This document shows, one piece after another, positions 43,086 to 50,993 of a stretch of DNA of 64,000 nucleotides. The stretch's first letter is position 1, and each line of letters starts with the position of its first letter. Source of the DNA: a virus; IMG/VR virus record IMGVR_UViG_3300028608_000008, positions 1 through 64,000 of that record. One strand, written 5' to 3'. Under the pieces are notes generated by a model. The model had not been told where the DNA came from. It was given only the letters and a program-made list of their open reading frames with translations, and did not search any database. The translations under genes were made by a program, and so were the position numbers.

Positions 43086-44535
43086 CAAACCTTCTGCCAA
43101 AAAGTCGGAAAGCAAACCAAAGGAAGAACCGAAAGGTGCAGACAAACACCTGACGGTTGAACCGCGCAAGAAGTATTCCGACAAACCGGATTCCGAAAAG
43201 GAAGCCAAGGCCGATCAACTTCCTGCGGTGATTCAACGGAAAGAAGATCGGGAACAAAAGAAAAAGGGTGAGAATTATCCCACCCTGATCCGTCACAACA
43301 TCGGCGGCAAATCGGTTTCCGTTTTCAATCCAAACACGCCTTCGGAAAAGGAAGTGCGTGCCATTCGTGTGCAGGAACACGAACAGGTCAAAAACGAAAT
43401 CGCGGAGCTAAACAAAGATGGGTCTGCGGTAATCAATCCGCACTCCATCAAAGCTTTGCAGAAAATCAAACCGCACCAATTGGCAGTAGCCAGCCGCGAT
43501 ATCGACAACAACCGTGAGCAAATCATCAACGGTATTGCCGAACGTGTGCAGGAACATCCAAAGCTTTTCAATCGTGGTTTGACTGCGATGGACAAAGTTT
43601 TCCAAGGTGCGCGAAAGCTGAAACCGAAAGACGCTCAAGCCGGGAAACGTGTTCTCACGCAGATTGCGATGACAGCACTTCTCGGCACTTCTGTTTTGGC
43701 ACTGACCATGGGCGCTGCACCGCTTGCTGTTGTTAGTGCGCGTATTCTTTGGGACGTGTGGATGCACGACAAAGAGAAACGCAAAAAAGAAGACGCGCAG
43801 AAAGAGCGTGAAGAAAAAGACGTGACGCCCGGCGCCAATCCAAAGGTTGGTAAAAAGGCGTTGATCGGAAACGACCAGCTTGGCAACAAGCAGCACCAAG
43901 AATCAATGCGCAAGCAAGGGTTTGAATGGAACGACGAACAAGGTTGGATTCAGCCTGACGCCGAACCAAAACAAATCAGCGCAGAAGAATTCGCGGAGGA
44001 AGGTCGCAAGAAAGCGAAAGGCAGCGGCACTGGTGGCAAAGAAGCCAAACCGCGTAAACCGAAGAAACAAAAGCACTGGACCGAGGAAGAATCGGAAGAC
44101 GCCGAATTCACCACGGCTTCCAGCAATGAACCTTTCGAACTTTCCGATCAGCACCACGCTACAATCAACACGGTGATCGACCAACTGACCGACGTTTTGA
44201 AATATCAAGACGTTGACGAAGTTAAAGACCTCGGCAAGCAGTTGTTTGCTGGCGCCAATTCGCAATCGGACAGCCTGTACGAAGACGTTTACAACGCGGT
44301 CGTCAAACTTGCAGATACCCGTTTGCAAGGCGTGCCGGGTCGAATGTTGAAAGGCGTGTTCCGCGTCAACATTGACGAACTCGCAGAAATCACCGAACGT
44401 CTGTGCAACGTCGAGCCAGAAGTGGAAATCGACGAAGGGCAAAAGGTATTCCACTTCGAAACACCGCGTGGCCTTGTCACGTTGGGCGTGGTGGAAGATT
44501 CCGACAATATCCAATTCGTTATTACAGAGGTGTGA
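42919..44535 (+). CDS. Unknown protein, possibly head-associated, with a hydrophobic segment
   Basis: This 538-residue protein begins inside the glycosyltransferase gene. Its N-terminus has a conserved-looking motif (LSKKEFLALSKKGQHSYLEQFPKSSH, shown here by its parts LSKKEF, LALSKKGQ, YLEQFP). Similar segments occur in other phage proteins, so the overlapped start is probably real. Then follow Lys/Glu-rich linkers, a hydrophobic segment (residues about 247-283), an acidic/basic linker and a folded C-terminal domain (about 400-538). Placed just before prohead genes, it may be a virion-associated or injected protein. Confidence 0.6.
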   Translation: MFVALALAPAKNKKLSKKEFLALSKKGQHSYLEQFPKSSHRFLLEKAGSNLKKKDDKPSAKKSESKPKEEPKGADKHLTVEPRKKYSDKPDSEKEAKADQLPAVIQRKEDREQKKKGENYPTLIRHNIGGKSVSVFNPNTPSEKEVRAIRVQEHEQVKNEIAELNKDGSAVINPHSIKALQKIKPHQLAVASRDIDNNREQIINGIAERVQEHPKLFNRGLTAMDKVFQGARKLKPKDAQAGKRVLTQIAMTALLGTSVLALTMGAAPLAVVSARILWDVWMHDKEKRKKEDAQKEREEKDVTPGANPKVGKKALIGNDQLGNKQHQESMRKQGFEWNDEQGWIQPDAEPKQISAEEFAEEGRKKAKGSGTGGKEAKPRKPKKQKHWTEEESEDAEFTTASSNEPFELSDQHHATINTVIDQLTDVLKYQDVDEVKDLGKQLFAGANSQSDSLYEDVYNAVVKLADTRLQGVPGRMLKGVFRVNIDELAEITERLCNVEPEVEIDEGQKVFHFETPRGLVTLGVVEDSDNIQFVITEV

Positions 44536-44538
44536 GAA

Positions 44539-44892
44539 ATGGCTTTGACGTTCCGCTGTGATCCGGATGAACGCCATCTGCCAATGGCTCAGCGTTCCGT
44601 ACTGTGGGTTCTCGACGGTGACAAAAAGATTGGAATGATTGCTGCTGAAAGCGGATCGAAAATGGATTCGGAAGTAAGCAGTGATCGCAATCAAGGGTTG
44701 GCAATCTGGAAAGCGCGTTTGCTGCATTCCCATTTCAGCCCATTCGATCATCACGACGAACCGCACGAATCGGAACCGCACGTCGAAATGGACGAATCCG
44801 GTTTCTCCATGTTGGTGAACCCGAAAAAGATGGATATGTCTACTGCGCGGCAGTGGGTTCGCAAAAACTATGACGCAGGTTTTCCGAAATGA
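44539..44892 (+). CDS. Unknown small protein in head-gene block
   Basis: This 117-residue protein is not recognised. It is rich in His, Met and acidic residues (a HHDEPHESEPH run near residue 75) that might bind metal. It overlaps the prohead protease by ATGA. Confidence 0.5.
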   Translation: MALTFRCDPDERHLPMAQRSVLWVLDGDKKIGMIAAESGSKMDSEVSSDRNQGLAIWKARLLHSHFSPFDHHDEPHESEPHVEMDESGFSMLVNPKKMDMSTARQWVRKNYDAGFPK

Positions 44893-45737
44893 AAAGAGAG
44901 CTATCCCTTTCGTTCTCGCTGGGCACGCCGGTTGGCGCCCAGTTGGCGGACGGTGCATTGATCGGTGAGCAAGTTACCGAAATGCACAAAGTCGAAGTAA
45001 ACAAAAACGGCACCGTTCACGTTACCGCGCAACAGGTTGGTGATTCGGGCGGTGCTGGTCGCATTCTCGACGCCAATATCTGGCTGGGCCAAGCGGCAAA
45101 AGAATACGGTTTGAGTTCCGACATTCGCGACTACATTCTGGTGCCAGTGCCGTCGATGATTTCCGGCATTCCAAACACCAACGGCGATTCTGTAAACCTG
45201 AAAGACTTGACCAAGTTCAACACCGAGCAAGGTCAACTCGCGTACAAGACGTGGGTGGGAAAACCCATGTACGTCGAACACCGTCACAAACCGGAATGGA
45301 TTCGCGGTATCATTCTTGATACTTTCCTGCGCCCAATTCCCGGTTTGCCCAACCACGTCAAACTGGTGAAACTCGCGGCACTCGACCGCACTCGCGATGC
45401 ACCGTTGATTCAACGCGTGATCGACAAAGAACTGAACACTTATTCGATGGGTATGTATTTCAGTTCCTACACCTGTTCTGTTTGCGGAAACAAAGCGGGT
45501 CGCGGCATTGGCAAACCGTGTTCGCATACTCGCCCACAACAGCCGACGTACCAACTGCAAAATGGCCGTTTGGTTTATCGCATTTGCCACGATATCACCG
45601 GGTTCGAATTGAGCCTGCTGACCAACAAAGGCAAACGCAGCGGCGCCGATGGTTACACCGAAGGTTATGGCGATCCGTCATATGTTTCTGCAATCGGCGA
45701 TCATCTGATGGACCCGCGCAGCCTCCTTTTGAAATAA
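44889..45737 (+). CDS. Prohead protease with a zinc-ribbon insert
   Basis: This 282-residue protein matches the phage prohead protease pattern (T4 gp21 type): a beta-rich core with H131 in MYVEHRH and S186 in TYSMGM, a spacing of 55 residues like that of the His/Ser pair in that family. The strand pattern after S186 is interrupted by C-x2-C and C-x-H residues (CSVCGNKAGRGIGKPCSH) that form a zinc-ribbon-like insert not found in T4 gp21. It would cleave the scaffold and capsid proteins during head maturation. The T4 family cuts after Glu. The catalytic assignment is inferred from spacing. Confidence 0.72.
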   Translation: MKRELSLSFSLGTPVGAQLADGALIGEQVTEMHKVEVNKNGTVHVTAQQVGDSGGAGRILDANIWLGQAAKEYGLSSDIRDYILVPVPSMISGIPNTNGDSVNLKDLTKFNTEQGQLAYKTWVGKPMYVEHRHKPEWIRGIILDTFLRPIPGLPNHVKLVKLAALDRTRDAPLIQRVIDKELNTYSMGMYFSSYTCSVCGNKAGRGIGKPCSHTRPQQPTYQLQNGRLVYRICHDITGFELSLLTNKGKRSGADGYTEGYGDPSYVSAIGDHLMDPRSLLLK

Positions 45738-45747
45738 GGAAACCGAA

Positions 45748-46218
45748 ATGCCGAAACTCACGCTTGAAGAAGTCCTCAAACTGCCCGATCCGTTGCTGAA
45801 CGACAACTTCGATCTGCATGCCGTCGGCGGTTCCAAAAAGTTTCCGCTGCCAAGCGCGTTTATCGAGTGTACCAACACTTTCGAACTCGTGCGTACTGCG
45901 TTGGTTCGTGTCGATCAAGTGCAAATGCCGAAAGGTAAAAAGGGCCGGGTCACACTGGGCTTTTTCGACCAGACCGGCTCGCAGGAATTCCTTGATGCGT
46001 TTGCTGCGCTCAATGACAATTTCGGCACGCTGACCATTCAGCATTACGACTTCGACGGCGAGCCTACCCGCCACGTTATTTTCTCCGAAGTCGAATTCCA
46101 GAAAACCGTGATTGCGTATGACGCTGGTGGCGGTACAGTCGTTGAACGTTTCGCAACGTTTGAATTCGATTCCATGCAGGAACTCCATATTCCCAAGCAG
46201 AAGAAACCTACCAAATGA
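45748..46218 (+). CDS. Tail-tube-fold protein, paralogue of the tube at 56478
   Basis: This 156-residue protein shares an N-terminal signature with the main tube protein: LTLEEVLKLPDPLLNDNFDL here and VTLTEVLGINDPMLNDNFEL there. The rest has the same length and beta pattern, including an interior FDQTG. Tube proteins stack as hexameric rings inside the sheath. This copy lies next to the prohead protease, away from the tail genes, so it may be a head-to-tail adaptor, a second tube or a tube initiator. Function is inferred from the shared motif and predicted fold. Confidence 0.7.
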   Translation: MPKLTLEEVLKLPDPLLNDNFDLHAVGGSKKFPLPSAFIECTNTFELVRTALVRVDQVQMPKGKKGRVTLGFFDQTGSQEFLDAFAALNDNFGTLTIQHYDFDGEPTRHVIFSEVEFQKTVIAYDAGGGTVVERFATFEFDSMQELHIPKQKKPTK

Positions 46219-46709
46219 AAGTCGAAGTAGCGCTGGCCTCAAACAAACTCGAATTCCTCAACCGCCGTTACCGGGAACTCAACAAAGAGAAAGAAAAGGT
46301 AATGGCCGAGTACGACGAAAAGATTCACAAGCTGTTTGAAGAAATCACCGCCGAAGAAGCGCTCATGCAAACTCAATCCGAGGACGGTTACAAGTTCTGG
46401 CTTGAGGTAAACGGCAAGAAACTCACTTCCGTTAAAACGTTGAGTGACGCGCGTGGGTTCTATCCGAATCCCGATGCGACTCCGGAAGGTGCCAAAATCT
46501 ATGCGCAGTTCCAACTGCACAAACCGGTTTTGGTAATGGAACGTTCGACGAAAAGCGAATTCGATCATCACCGTCCGGGCAAACTGATCTGGCGCTGGGC
46601 TTCGAAAGAAGTGCTGATGCGTTGGGGCAGCGAAAGCAACATTCACCTGCGCCTCGGTGCTGACGCAGCGAAAAACAAATTCTACGGGAAGGATAATCAA
46701 AATGGCTGA
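46215..46709 (+). CDS. Unknown protein
   Basis: This 164-residue protein is not recognised. The N-terminal 45 residues form a charged coiled coil (Glu/Lys/Asn repeats), then a compact domain rich in Trp and Lys. It is coupled to the tube paralogue (ATGA) and overlaps the tiny gene at 46702 by 8 bases. Confidence 0.55.
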   Translation: MKVEVALASNKLEFLNRRYRELNKEKEKVMAEYDEKIHKLFEEITAEEALMQTQSEDGYKFWLEVNGKKLTSVKTLSDARGFYPNPDATPEGAKIYAQFQLHKPVLVMERSTKSEFDHHRPGKLIWRWASKEVLMRWGSESNIHLRLGADAAKNKFYGKDNQNG

Positions 46710-46809
46710 CGCAATCAAACGCAATCAAATGGCAATTCGGCTATGGGCACAGCGCAACATCGGTGTTCTGGAAGTAGGTTTCGGCGAAAGCATCGGCTGC
46801 GAAGAATAA
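46702..46809 (+). CDS. Very small protein of 35 residues
   Basis: The ATG at 46702 (AAGGA nine bases upstream) opens a 35-codon frame that ends at 46809, twelve bases before the next start. Sequence: MADAIKRNQMAIRLWAQRNI then a short GVLEVGFGE-type tail. Its coupled position between two genes makes it plausible as a real gene. Function unknown. Confidence 0.4.
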   Translation: MADAIKRNQMAIRLWAQRNIGVLEVGFGESIGCEE

Positions 46810-46821
46810 CGGGAGCACTGC

Positions 46822-47829
46822 ATGAGCATTTCGGGAAACAAGCCGGGAAGTGAAAATATTTCCGGCTGGGCAGCAACGAAAGCGTTGCAGGATGCGGTTA
46901 AAAAACTGGCGCAATTTAGTGGCCCTTCGGTTTCTACAGTGCTCGGCCAAAAGCTGGTCGATCATAGAATGCGCCACCTTTTTCCGGAGGTTGACGGAAA
47001 CGAATGTTTGAATCCGCCGCCGAAAATGGAATTCCCTGATCCAGATAAATCGTGGGAAGACCTTGGAAAACTCATGGCGAGACAAGTTTACGAAACCGCA
47101 TACGACCCGCTTCCGCACAATAACGTTCGTGGTCTTTTTCTACTTGCGGATGCGCGGGGCGACTTTAACCAGCGAGCGGCTGCCGACAAGCTGTTTAAAG
47201 AAAACTGCAAAGTATACGCGGAACTCGTCGGGCAAGACAGATTGATCGAGCGCCTGAAAGATTCCGCGTTAATCAGTGAGTGCGCAACCGAATTAAACAT
47301 TCCGATTGAATCGGTTACTCTTTCGCAAGCTGTCTCCCACCGGGATCACAAACAAATGAAAGTAATGCTCAGCCTTGCGGGCGAACAAACAACAATGCCC
47401 AACGTAATCTGTGGTTTCCCCGGTGTCGGCAAATCGACGCTTTTCCGGAATCGCGGCGACCTCAAGATTCTGGATTCGGATAGCAGTACGTTCGATAAAG
47501 CCGAATTCCCGCAAAACTACATTGCGCACATCAAAGAGAAGATTGCAGAAGGTTACATTATTCTCGCATCGACTCACGACGTGGTACGCAATGCACTGGT
47601 GGAAAACAACATTCCATTCGGTATCGTTTACCCTGCATTGAATTGCAAAGAAGAATACCTGCAACGTTACCGTGATCGTGGAAGCCCGCAAGCTTTCATT
47701 GATCTAATGGACGCGAAATGGGTTGATTTCGTAAACGGTTGTGCATCCCAAAAAGGCTGCATTTCGTACTGCATGCCGAAAGGCCAATACATGCCAAGTA
47801 TCGAAGAACTCCCGAAAAAGCTCAGCTAA
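46822..47829 (+). CDS. P-loop kinase-like protein
   Basis: This 335-residue protein has a clean Walker A motif with K204 (GFPGVGKST) followed by an ILDSDSS strand and an Asp-rich loop, the arrangement of nucleotide or polynucleotide kinases. The first 190 residues are helical and unfamiliar. The C-terminus looks like a lid and Cys-containing tail (CASQKGC). Similar proteins occur in other large phages and may phosphorylate nucleotides or act as an ATP-dependent assembly factor. A terminator follows it. The substrate cannot be told from sequence. Confidence 0.6.
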   Translation: MSISGNKPGSENISGWAATKALQDAVKKLAQFSGPSVSTVLGQKLVDHRMRHLFPEVDGNECLNPPPKMEFPDPDKSWEDLGKLMARQVYETAYDPLPHNNVRGLFLLADARGDFNQRAAADKLFKENCKVYAELVGQDRLIERLKDSALISECATELNIPIESVTLSQAVSHRDHKQMKVMLSLAGEQTTMPNVICGFPGVGKSTLFRNRGDLKILDSDSSTFDKAEFPQNYIAHIKEKIAEGYIILASTHDVVRNALVENNIPFGIVYPALNCKEEYLQRYRDRGSPQAFIDLMDAKWVDFVNGCASQKGCISYCMPKGQYMPSIEELPKKLS

Positions 47830-47847
47830 AAACTCCCGAAAAAGCTC
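47807..47847 (+). repeat. 17-base direct repeat spanning the end of the kinase-like gene
   Basis: AACTCCCGAAAAAGCTC occurs at 47807-47823 (inside the end of the gene) and again at 47831-47847 (just after its stop), with a 24-base period. It may be a recent small duplication of the gene end, or a paired site for a bound factor. Confidence 0.5.
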
Positions 47848-47854
47848 CAAAAAG

Positions 47855-47891
47855 AACCCGCCTTTGCCTAGTGCATTGTGCGGGTTTTTTG
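47855..47891 (+). terminator. Rho-independent terminator
   Basis: AACCCGC (47855-47861) pairs with GCGGGTT (47880-47886), followed by TTTT. The stem sequence closely resembles that of the terminator near 511-549. Confidence 0.85.
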
Positions 47892-47910
47892 TTGCTTAAA
47901 AATTGTTTGA

Positions 47911-47922
47911 GCTAATTTTTAA
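47911..47922 (+). promoter_or_regulatory. Candidate regulatory motif GCTAATTTTTAA, copy 1
   Basis: GCTAATTTTTAA lies between the terminator and the start at 47943 and is repeated exactly at 48325-48336 in front of the next gene. Two identical 12-base words before adjacent genes suggest a shared promoter element or protein-binding site. Confidence 0.35.
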
Positions 47923-47942
47923 TCATGGAACTGGAGGACACA

Positions 47943-48320
47943 ATGAAAGTTACCATTCCATTAAAAGCGGTTGCACGGGCCGCACCATTGCATGACTTCC
48001 ACGCTTCCGGAACGACGGACGAAAAACACCTCGACTATCATCTGGAACGAATCCCCGCCGTAAAGCAAGGTTTAGTCGGCTTGAAAGTCGATTATGACTC
48101 GCTTGGGGATAACGGAAGCGAAACTTGCCGTATCGAATTAACCGCTGACCATTGCGATGCAGTAATGGAATTGTCGATGGCTGATGACGGTTGGGCTTAC
48201 AAAGCGCAACTGAATTCGAATGGCTCGACCAGAACGTTTGAGGGAACCGGTTCGCATGACAGCAAACAGGCCCTTGTACGGAAAGTGAATGGCATGATTC
48301 GAATCATGCTAGAAAATTGA
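47943..48320 (+). CDS. Unknown protein in head-gene block
   Basis: This 125-residue protein is not recognised. The ATG at 47943 (CTGGAGG site) is preferred to an ATG at 47925. Mixed alpha/beta, acidic, with one Cys-rich region and no motif I can assign. It stands alone between a terminator and the leader of the next gene, so it may be separately expressed. Confidence 0.55.
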   Translation: MKVTIPLKAVARAAPLHDFHASGTTDEKHLDYHLERIPAVKQGLVGLKVDYDSLGDNGSETCRIELTADHCDAVMELSMADDGWAYKAQLNSNGSTRTFEGTGSHDSKQALVRKVNGMIRIMLEN

Positions 48321-48324
48321 AGTC

Positions 48325-48386
48325 GCTAATTTTTAAAACAGGAATCGCATTCCTAACCTCTAAACCAATCCAGTTTAGGAGCCACC
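48325..48386 (+). promoter_or_regulatory. Structured 5' leader of the scaffold-like gene, with motif copy 2
   Basis: The exact word GCTAATTTTTAA (48325-48336) is followed by two small hairpins: GGAAT-cgc-ATTCC (48341-48353) and CTAAAC-caatcca-GTTTAG (48360-48378). The second hairpin's right arm touches the AGGAG ribosome binding site before the ATG at 48387, so folding could limit translation initiation. Function inferred. Confidence 0.4.
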
Positions 48387-50240
48387 ATGACCAAAGATAA
48401 AGCGCAGCGTCGCGGTATCGTTGTAGTGGGTGACACTCTGGAGCAGGCAACAGGCTTTTTCACCGCTGTGGCAAAAGGTGAGAATGTTTCGGTATTCCAA
48501 AACGCTGACGGTGACGTGCAAATCGCTACCGCAAGTGCAGAGGTTTCCGGCATTCAAATCCTCGATCCGCTTTCCGGTGAGGAACTCGTTTCCGTTGACG
48601 ATCAACAGGTCGTTATCGAAAGTCTGGCGTCGGCTGTGGGACAAAGTGTCGAAGCCCAATTCGTTCAATGCACTGCGGGTTGCAACTCGTATGTAATGTC
48701 GGACGATACCGAACTTTTGCACAAATGTCCGGCATGTGCCTCTGACCTGCCCGACTTGGGAAATTCCAACGTGAACGAAAACCAAAACGCTGCACCGGGC
48801 GAAAAGCGTGAATCGCTGCTTGCCTATGCTGGCTCTTTCGAAGAAGCCAGCCAACAATTCGTTGCGATGGTAAACGGCGAAGTACAACCGCACACTTTCC
48901 AGTGTGACGACGTTGTTGTCGCTTGCGCCAGCGAAATGAAATTCAACATCTACCAAGGTGTTGAAGCCATTGGCTCTCAGGAAGCGCCGGTCAGCATGAC
49001 CGCTTTTGCATCCAGTGCCGAAGGCGAACAGAAAAACGTTCCGGCGCACCATTTCATGTGCGTTTCGAAATCGTGCGGTACTCACGTTGTAGCCAGCGAC
49101 GAATCGCCGCTGTTCTGCCCCGGTTGCAGTGCCGGTCTGATCGACCCCGCCGATATCGCCACCGCTTCCGACGACGAAGACGATGACGAAGATTACGACG
49201 AAGACGATCTGAACGACGACGAGTCGGAAGACGACGAAGAAGACGAAGACGAATCCGACGAAGAAGACGAAGACGAATCCGACGAGGATGAAGACTTCGA
49301 AGACGACGAAGAAGACGAAGACGAAGCAATCACGCTTTCCGTTTCCTCTGCCAAACCGTCCGGCGTCCGCAAAAAAGAAAAACCTTCTGCCGCTGCGCAA
49401 ACCGAACAGCCTGCCGCTGCTGAATCTCTGGTTTCCGTTGCCGCAAGTTTCGTTGCTCTGTCGAGCGGCGATATGAAACCTGAAAACGTTGACGTGGCTT
49501 ATGCCGCAAACGTTGCCGGTGACAGCCGCTGGTACGCTTTCCACGACGGCGTTCCATTCGCGCAAGCAGTGGCCTCGCAATCGAAAATCGAAAGTTTCGC
49601 TACCGATACGTTCGGTCGCACTTTCAAAGCAATCGCCGCCGAACACGGTGTAGCGACTGCCATGGCTGAACTCGGTTTCACCGAAATCAAGCCAGAAATC
49701 AACGTCGAGAAATTCGTCGAAAGCGAAGTCACTTCGCAAGTCGAATCTCGCGTTGCGCAAATCGCAGAAGCTTCCAGCCGCGATGCTGCCGAATTCAATT
49801 CGCGCTTCCTCGCCGCAATCGCTACTGCAAGCCAAGGTATCAACTCCGGTTTCTACAAAGGCGAAACGCCGAACCCGATCATCACCGCTCTGGCTGGTGC
49901 TCTGGAAGAAGCTGGCATTACCGGCGGCGCAGCACTGGCCGCGCAATGTTTCGCTCGCCATGGCGATGCGTATCACAAAGCGCTCGTTGCGAAAGCAAGC
50001 CAAATCATGCAGTACGATCTGCAAGTTCAAAACCAAATGGCGCAAGCCGTTGCGGATCACCAGAATCCGCAAACTGGTAGCGAAACTGCCGTTGCATCGT
50101 CGCTGCCTGTCGGTCGCCCTGTCGGCGGTCTGACCCACGTTGGTCTGCAACAAGAAACTCGCGAAACTGCAACCGCCGCTTCGCAACATGGTGACGATTT
50201 CGCTCAACGCCTCGCCGGTCTGAAACTCGGCCGCCGTTAA
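48387..50240 (+). CDS. Probable prohead core/scaffold protein with Zn ribbons and acidic run
   Basis: This 617-residue protein has a repeated module seen three times: a helix with an EQATGFF/EEASQQF/SVAASF pattern followed by strands. The first two copies end in zinc-ribbon pairs (C-x3-C with CPAC; C-x4-C with CPGC). An Asp/Glu-rich run covers residues about 258-315. The C-terminal third is alanine-rich and helical. It sits between the prohead protease and the capsid genes, where tailed phages usually keep the scaffold. Scaffolds are cleaved or lost during maturation. Codon bias is strong. Alternative: an internal head protein. Confidence 0.6.
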   Translation: MTKDKAQRRGIVVVGDTLEQATGFFTAVAKGENVSVFQNADGDVQIATASAEVSGIQILDPLSGEELVSVDDQQVVIESLASAVGQSVEAQFVQCTAGCNSYVMSDDTELLHKCPACASDLPDLGNSNVNENQNAAPGEKRESLLAYAGSFEEASQQFVAMVNGEVQPHTFQCDDVVVACASEMKFNIYQGVEAIGSQEAPVSMTAFASSAEGEQKNVPAHHFMCVSKSCGTHVVASDESPLFCPGCSAGLIDPADIATASDDEDDDEDYDEDDLNDDESEDDEEDEDESDEEDEDESDEDEDFEDDEEDEDEAITLSVSSAKPSGVRKKEKPSAAAQTEQPAAAESLVSVAASFVALSSGDMKPENVDVAYAANVAGDSRWYAFHDGVPFAQAVASQSKIESFATDTFGRTFKAIAAEHGVATAMAELGFTEIKPEINVEKFVESEVTSQVESRVAQIAEASSRDAAEFNSRFLAAIATASQGINSGFYKGETPNPIITALAGALEEAGITGGAALAAQCFARHGDAYHKALVAKASQIMQYDLQVQNQMAQAVADHQNPQTGSETAVASSLPVGRPVGGLTHVGLQQETRETATAASQHGDDFAQRLAGLKLGRR

Positions 50241-50264
50241 GCCTTACATTCTCTGGAGAGAAAA

Positions 50265-50963
50265 ATGAACGTTCAAAAACTGACTCGTCTGTTCCGCACC
50301 GAACACCTGCCGGTTCAAACCGGCGTCATCATCGAAGAAGAAGGCACCGCGCTGGTTTTCGTTTCTGAAAACGGCCAAACCGTTGTTCGTCCTTCGACCG
50401 GCGCCGCCAACGAAATCTTCGCCGGTTTCAGCCTGCACGGTCGCAACAGCCCACCTTCCTACGTTCCGCACGCTTTCGAATCCACCGTTCCGGAATCGCT
50501 GGTTGTCGAACTGCCTCGCGTTCCGCTGACCGGCCAAGTTCTGGTCAAAGTCGCTGGCGCGAAACTGGAAGTTGTCGCTGGCGCTCCTGCCGACGCAACC
50601 GAAGTTCAACTGTCGGGCAAAGAACTGATTTTCTTCGCCGGTGAAGGCAAGAAATCGCTGTACGTGCAATTCATCTACGAACCTTCGCTGGCCGAAGCGC
50701 GCACCATTCTCGGCGATATGCCGATTGGCGGTCTGCCTGCTCACTACCAAGGTATCATCGGTGTTGCACTGCACGGCCAAATCGGCACCACCATGTACGA
50801 CGCTTCGGTCGATTGGACCGGCGTAATCAACCCGAATCTCGGCGTTGATGGTCGCCTGACTGTTGGCGGTTCCGGTAAGAAACTGGAAAACGTCACCGTT
50901 CTGGCTGCCCCTTCCACTGACGCCGGTTCCTACGGTGCTCTGCAAGTTCGCATTTCCGCCTAA
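50265..50963 (+). CDS. Probable head decoration or minor capsid protein
   Basis: This 232-residue protein is beta-rich with strongly biased codons. It starts after a strong CTGGAGAG site and precedes the capsid gene by 30 bases, so the pair is probably made in bulk. I do not recognise the family from sequence; the role as capsid-stabilising or decoration protein is inferred from position and expression signs. Confidence 0.5.
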   Translation: MNVQKLTRLFRTEHLPVQTGVIIEEEGTALVFVSENGQTVVRPSTGAANEIFAGFSLHGRNSPPSYVPHAFESTVPESLVVELPRVPLTGQVLVKVAGAKLEVVAGAPADATEVQLSGKELIFFAGEGKKSLYVQFIYEPSLAEARTILGDMPIGGLPAHYQGIIGVALHGQIGTTMYDASVDWTGVINPNLGVDGRLTVGGSGKKLENVTVLAAPSTDAGSYGALQVRISA

Positions 50964-50993
50964 GTCTACTTGGCATTTTCTGGAGAAACAAAT

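Noticed and set aside
50970-50993. TTG start for the capsid gene
   Set aside because: The TTG lies upstream of the strong GGAGA site that serves the ATG at 50994.
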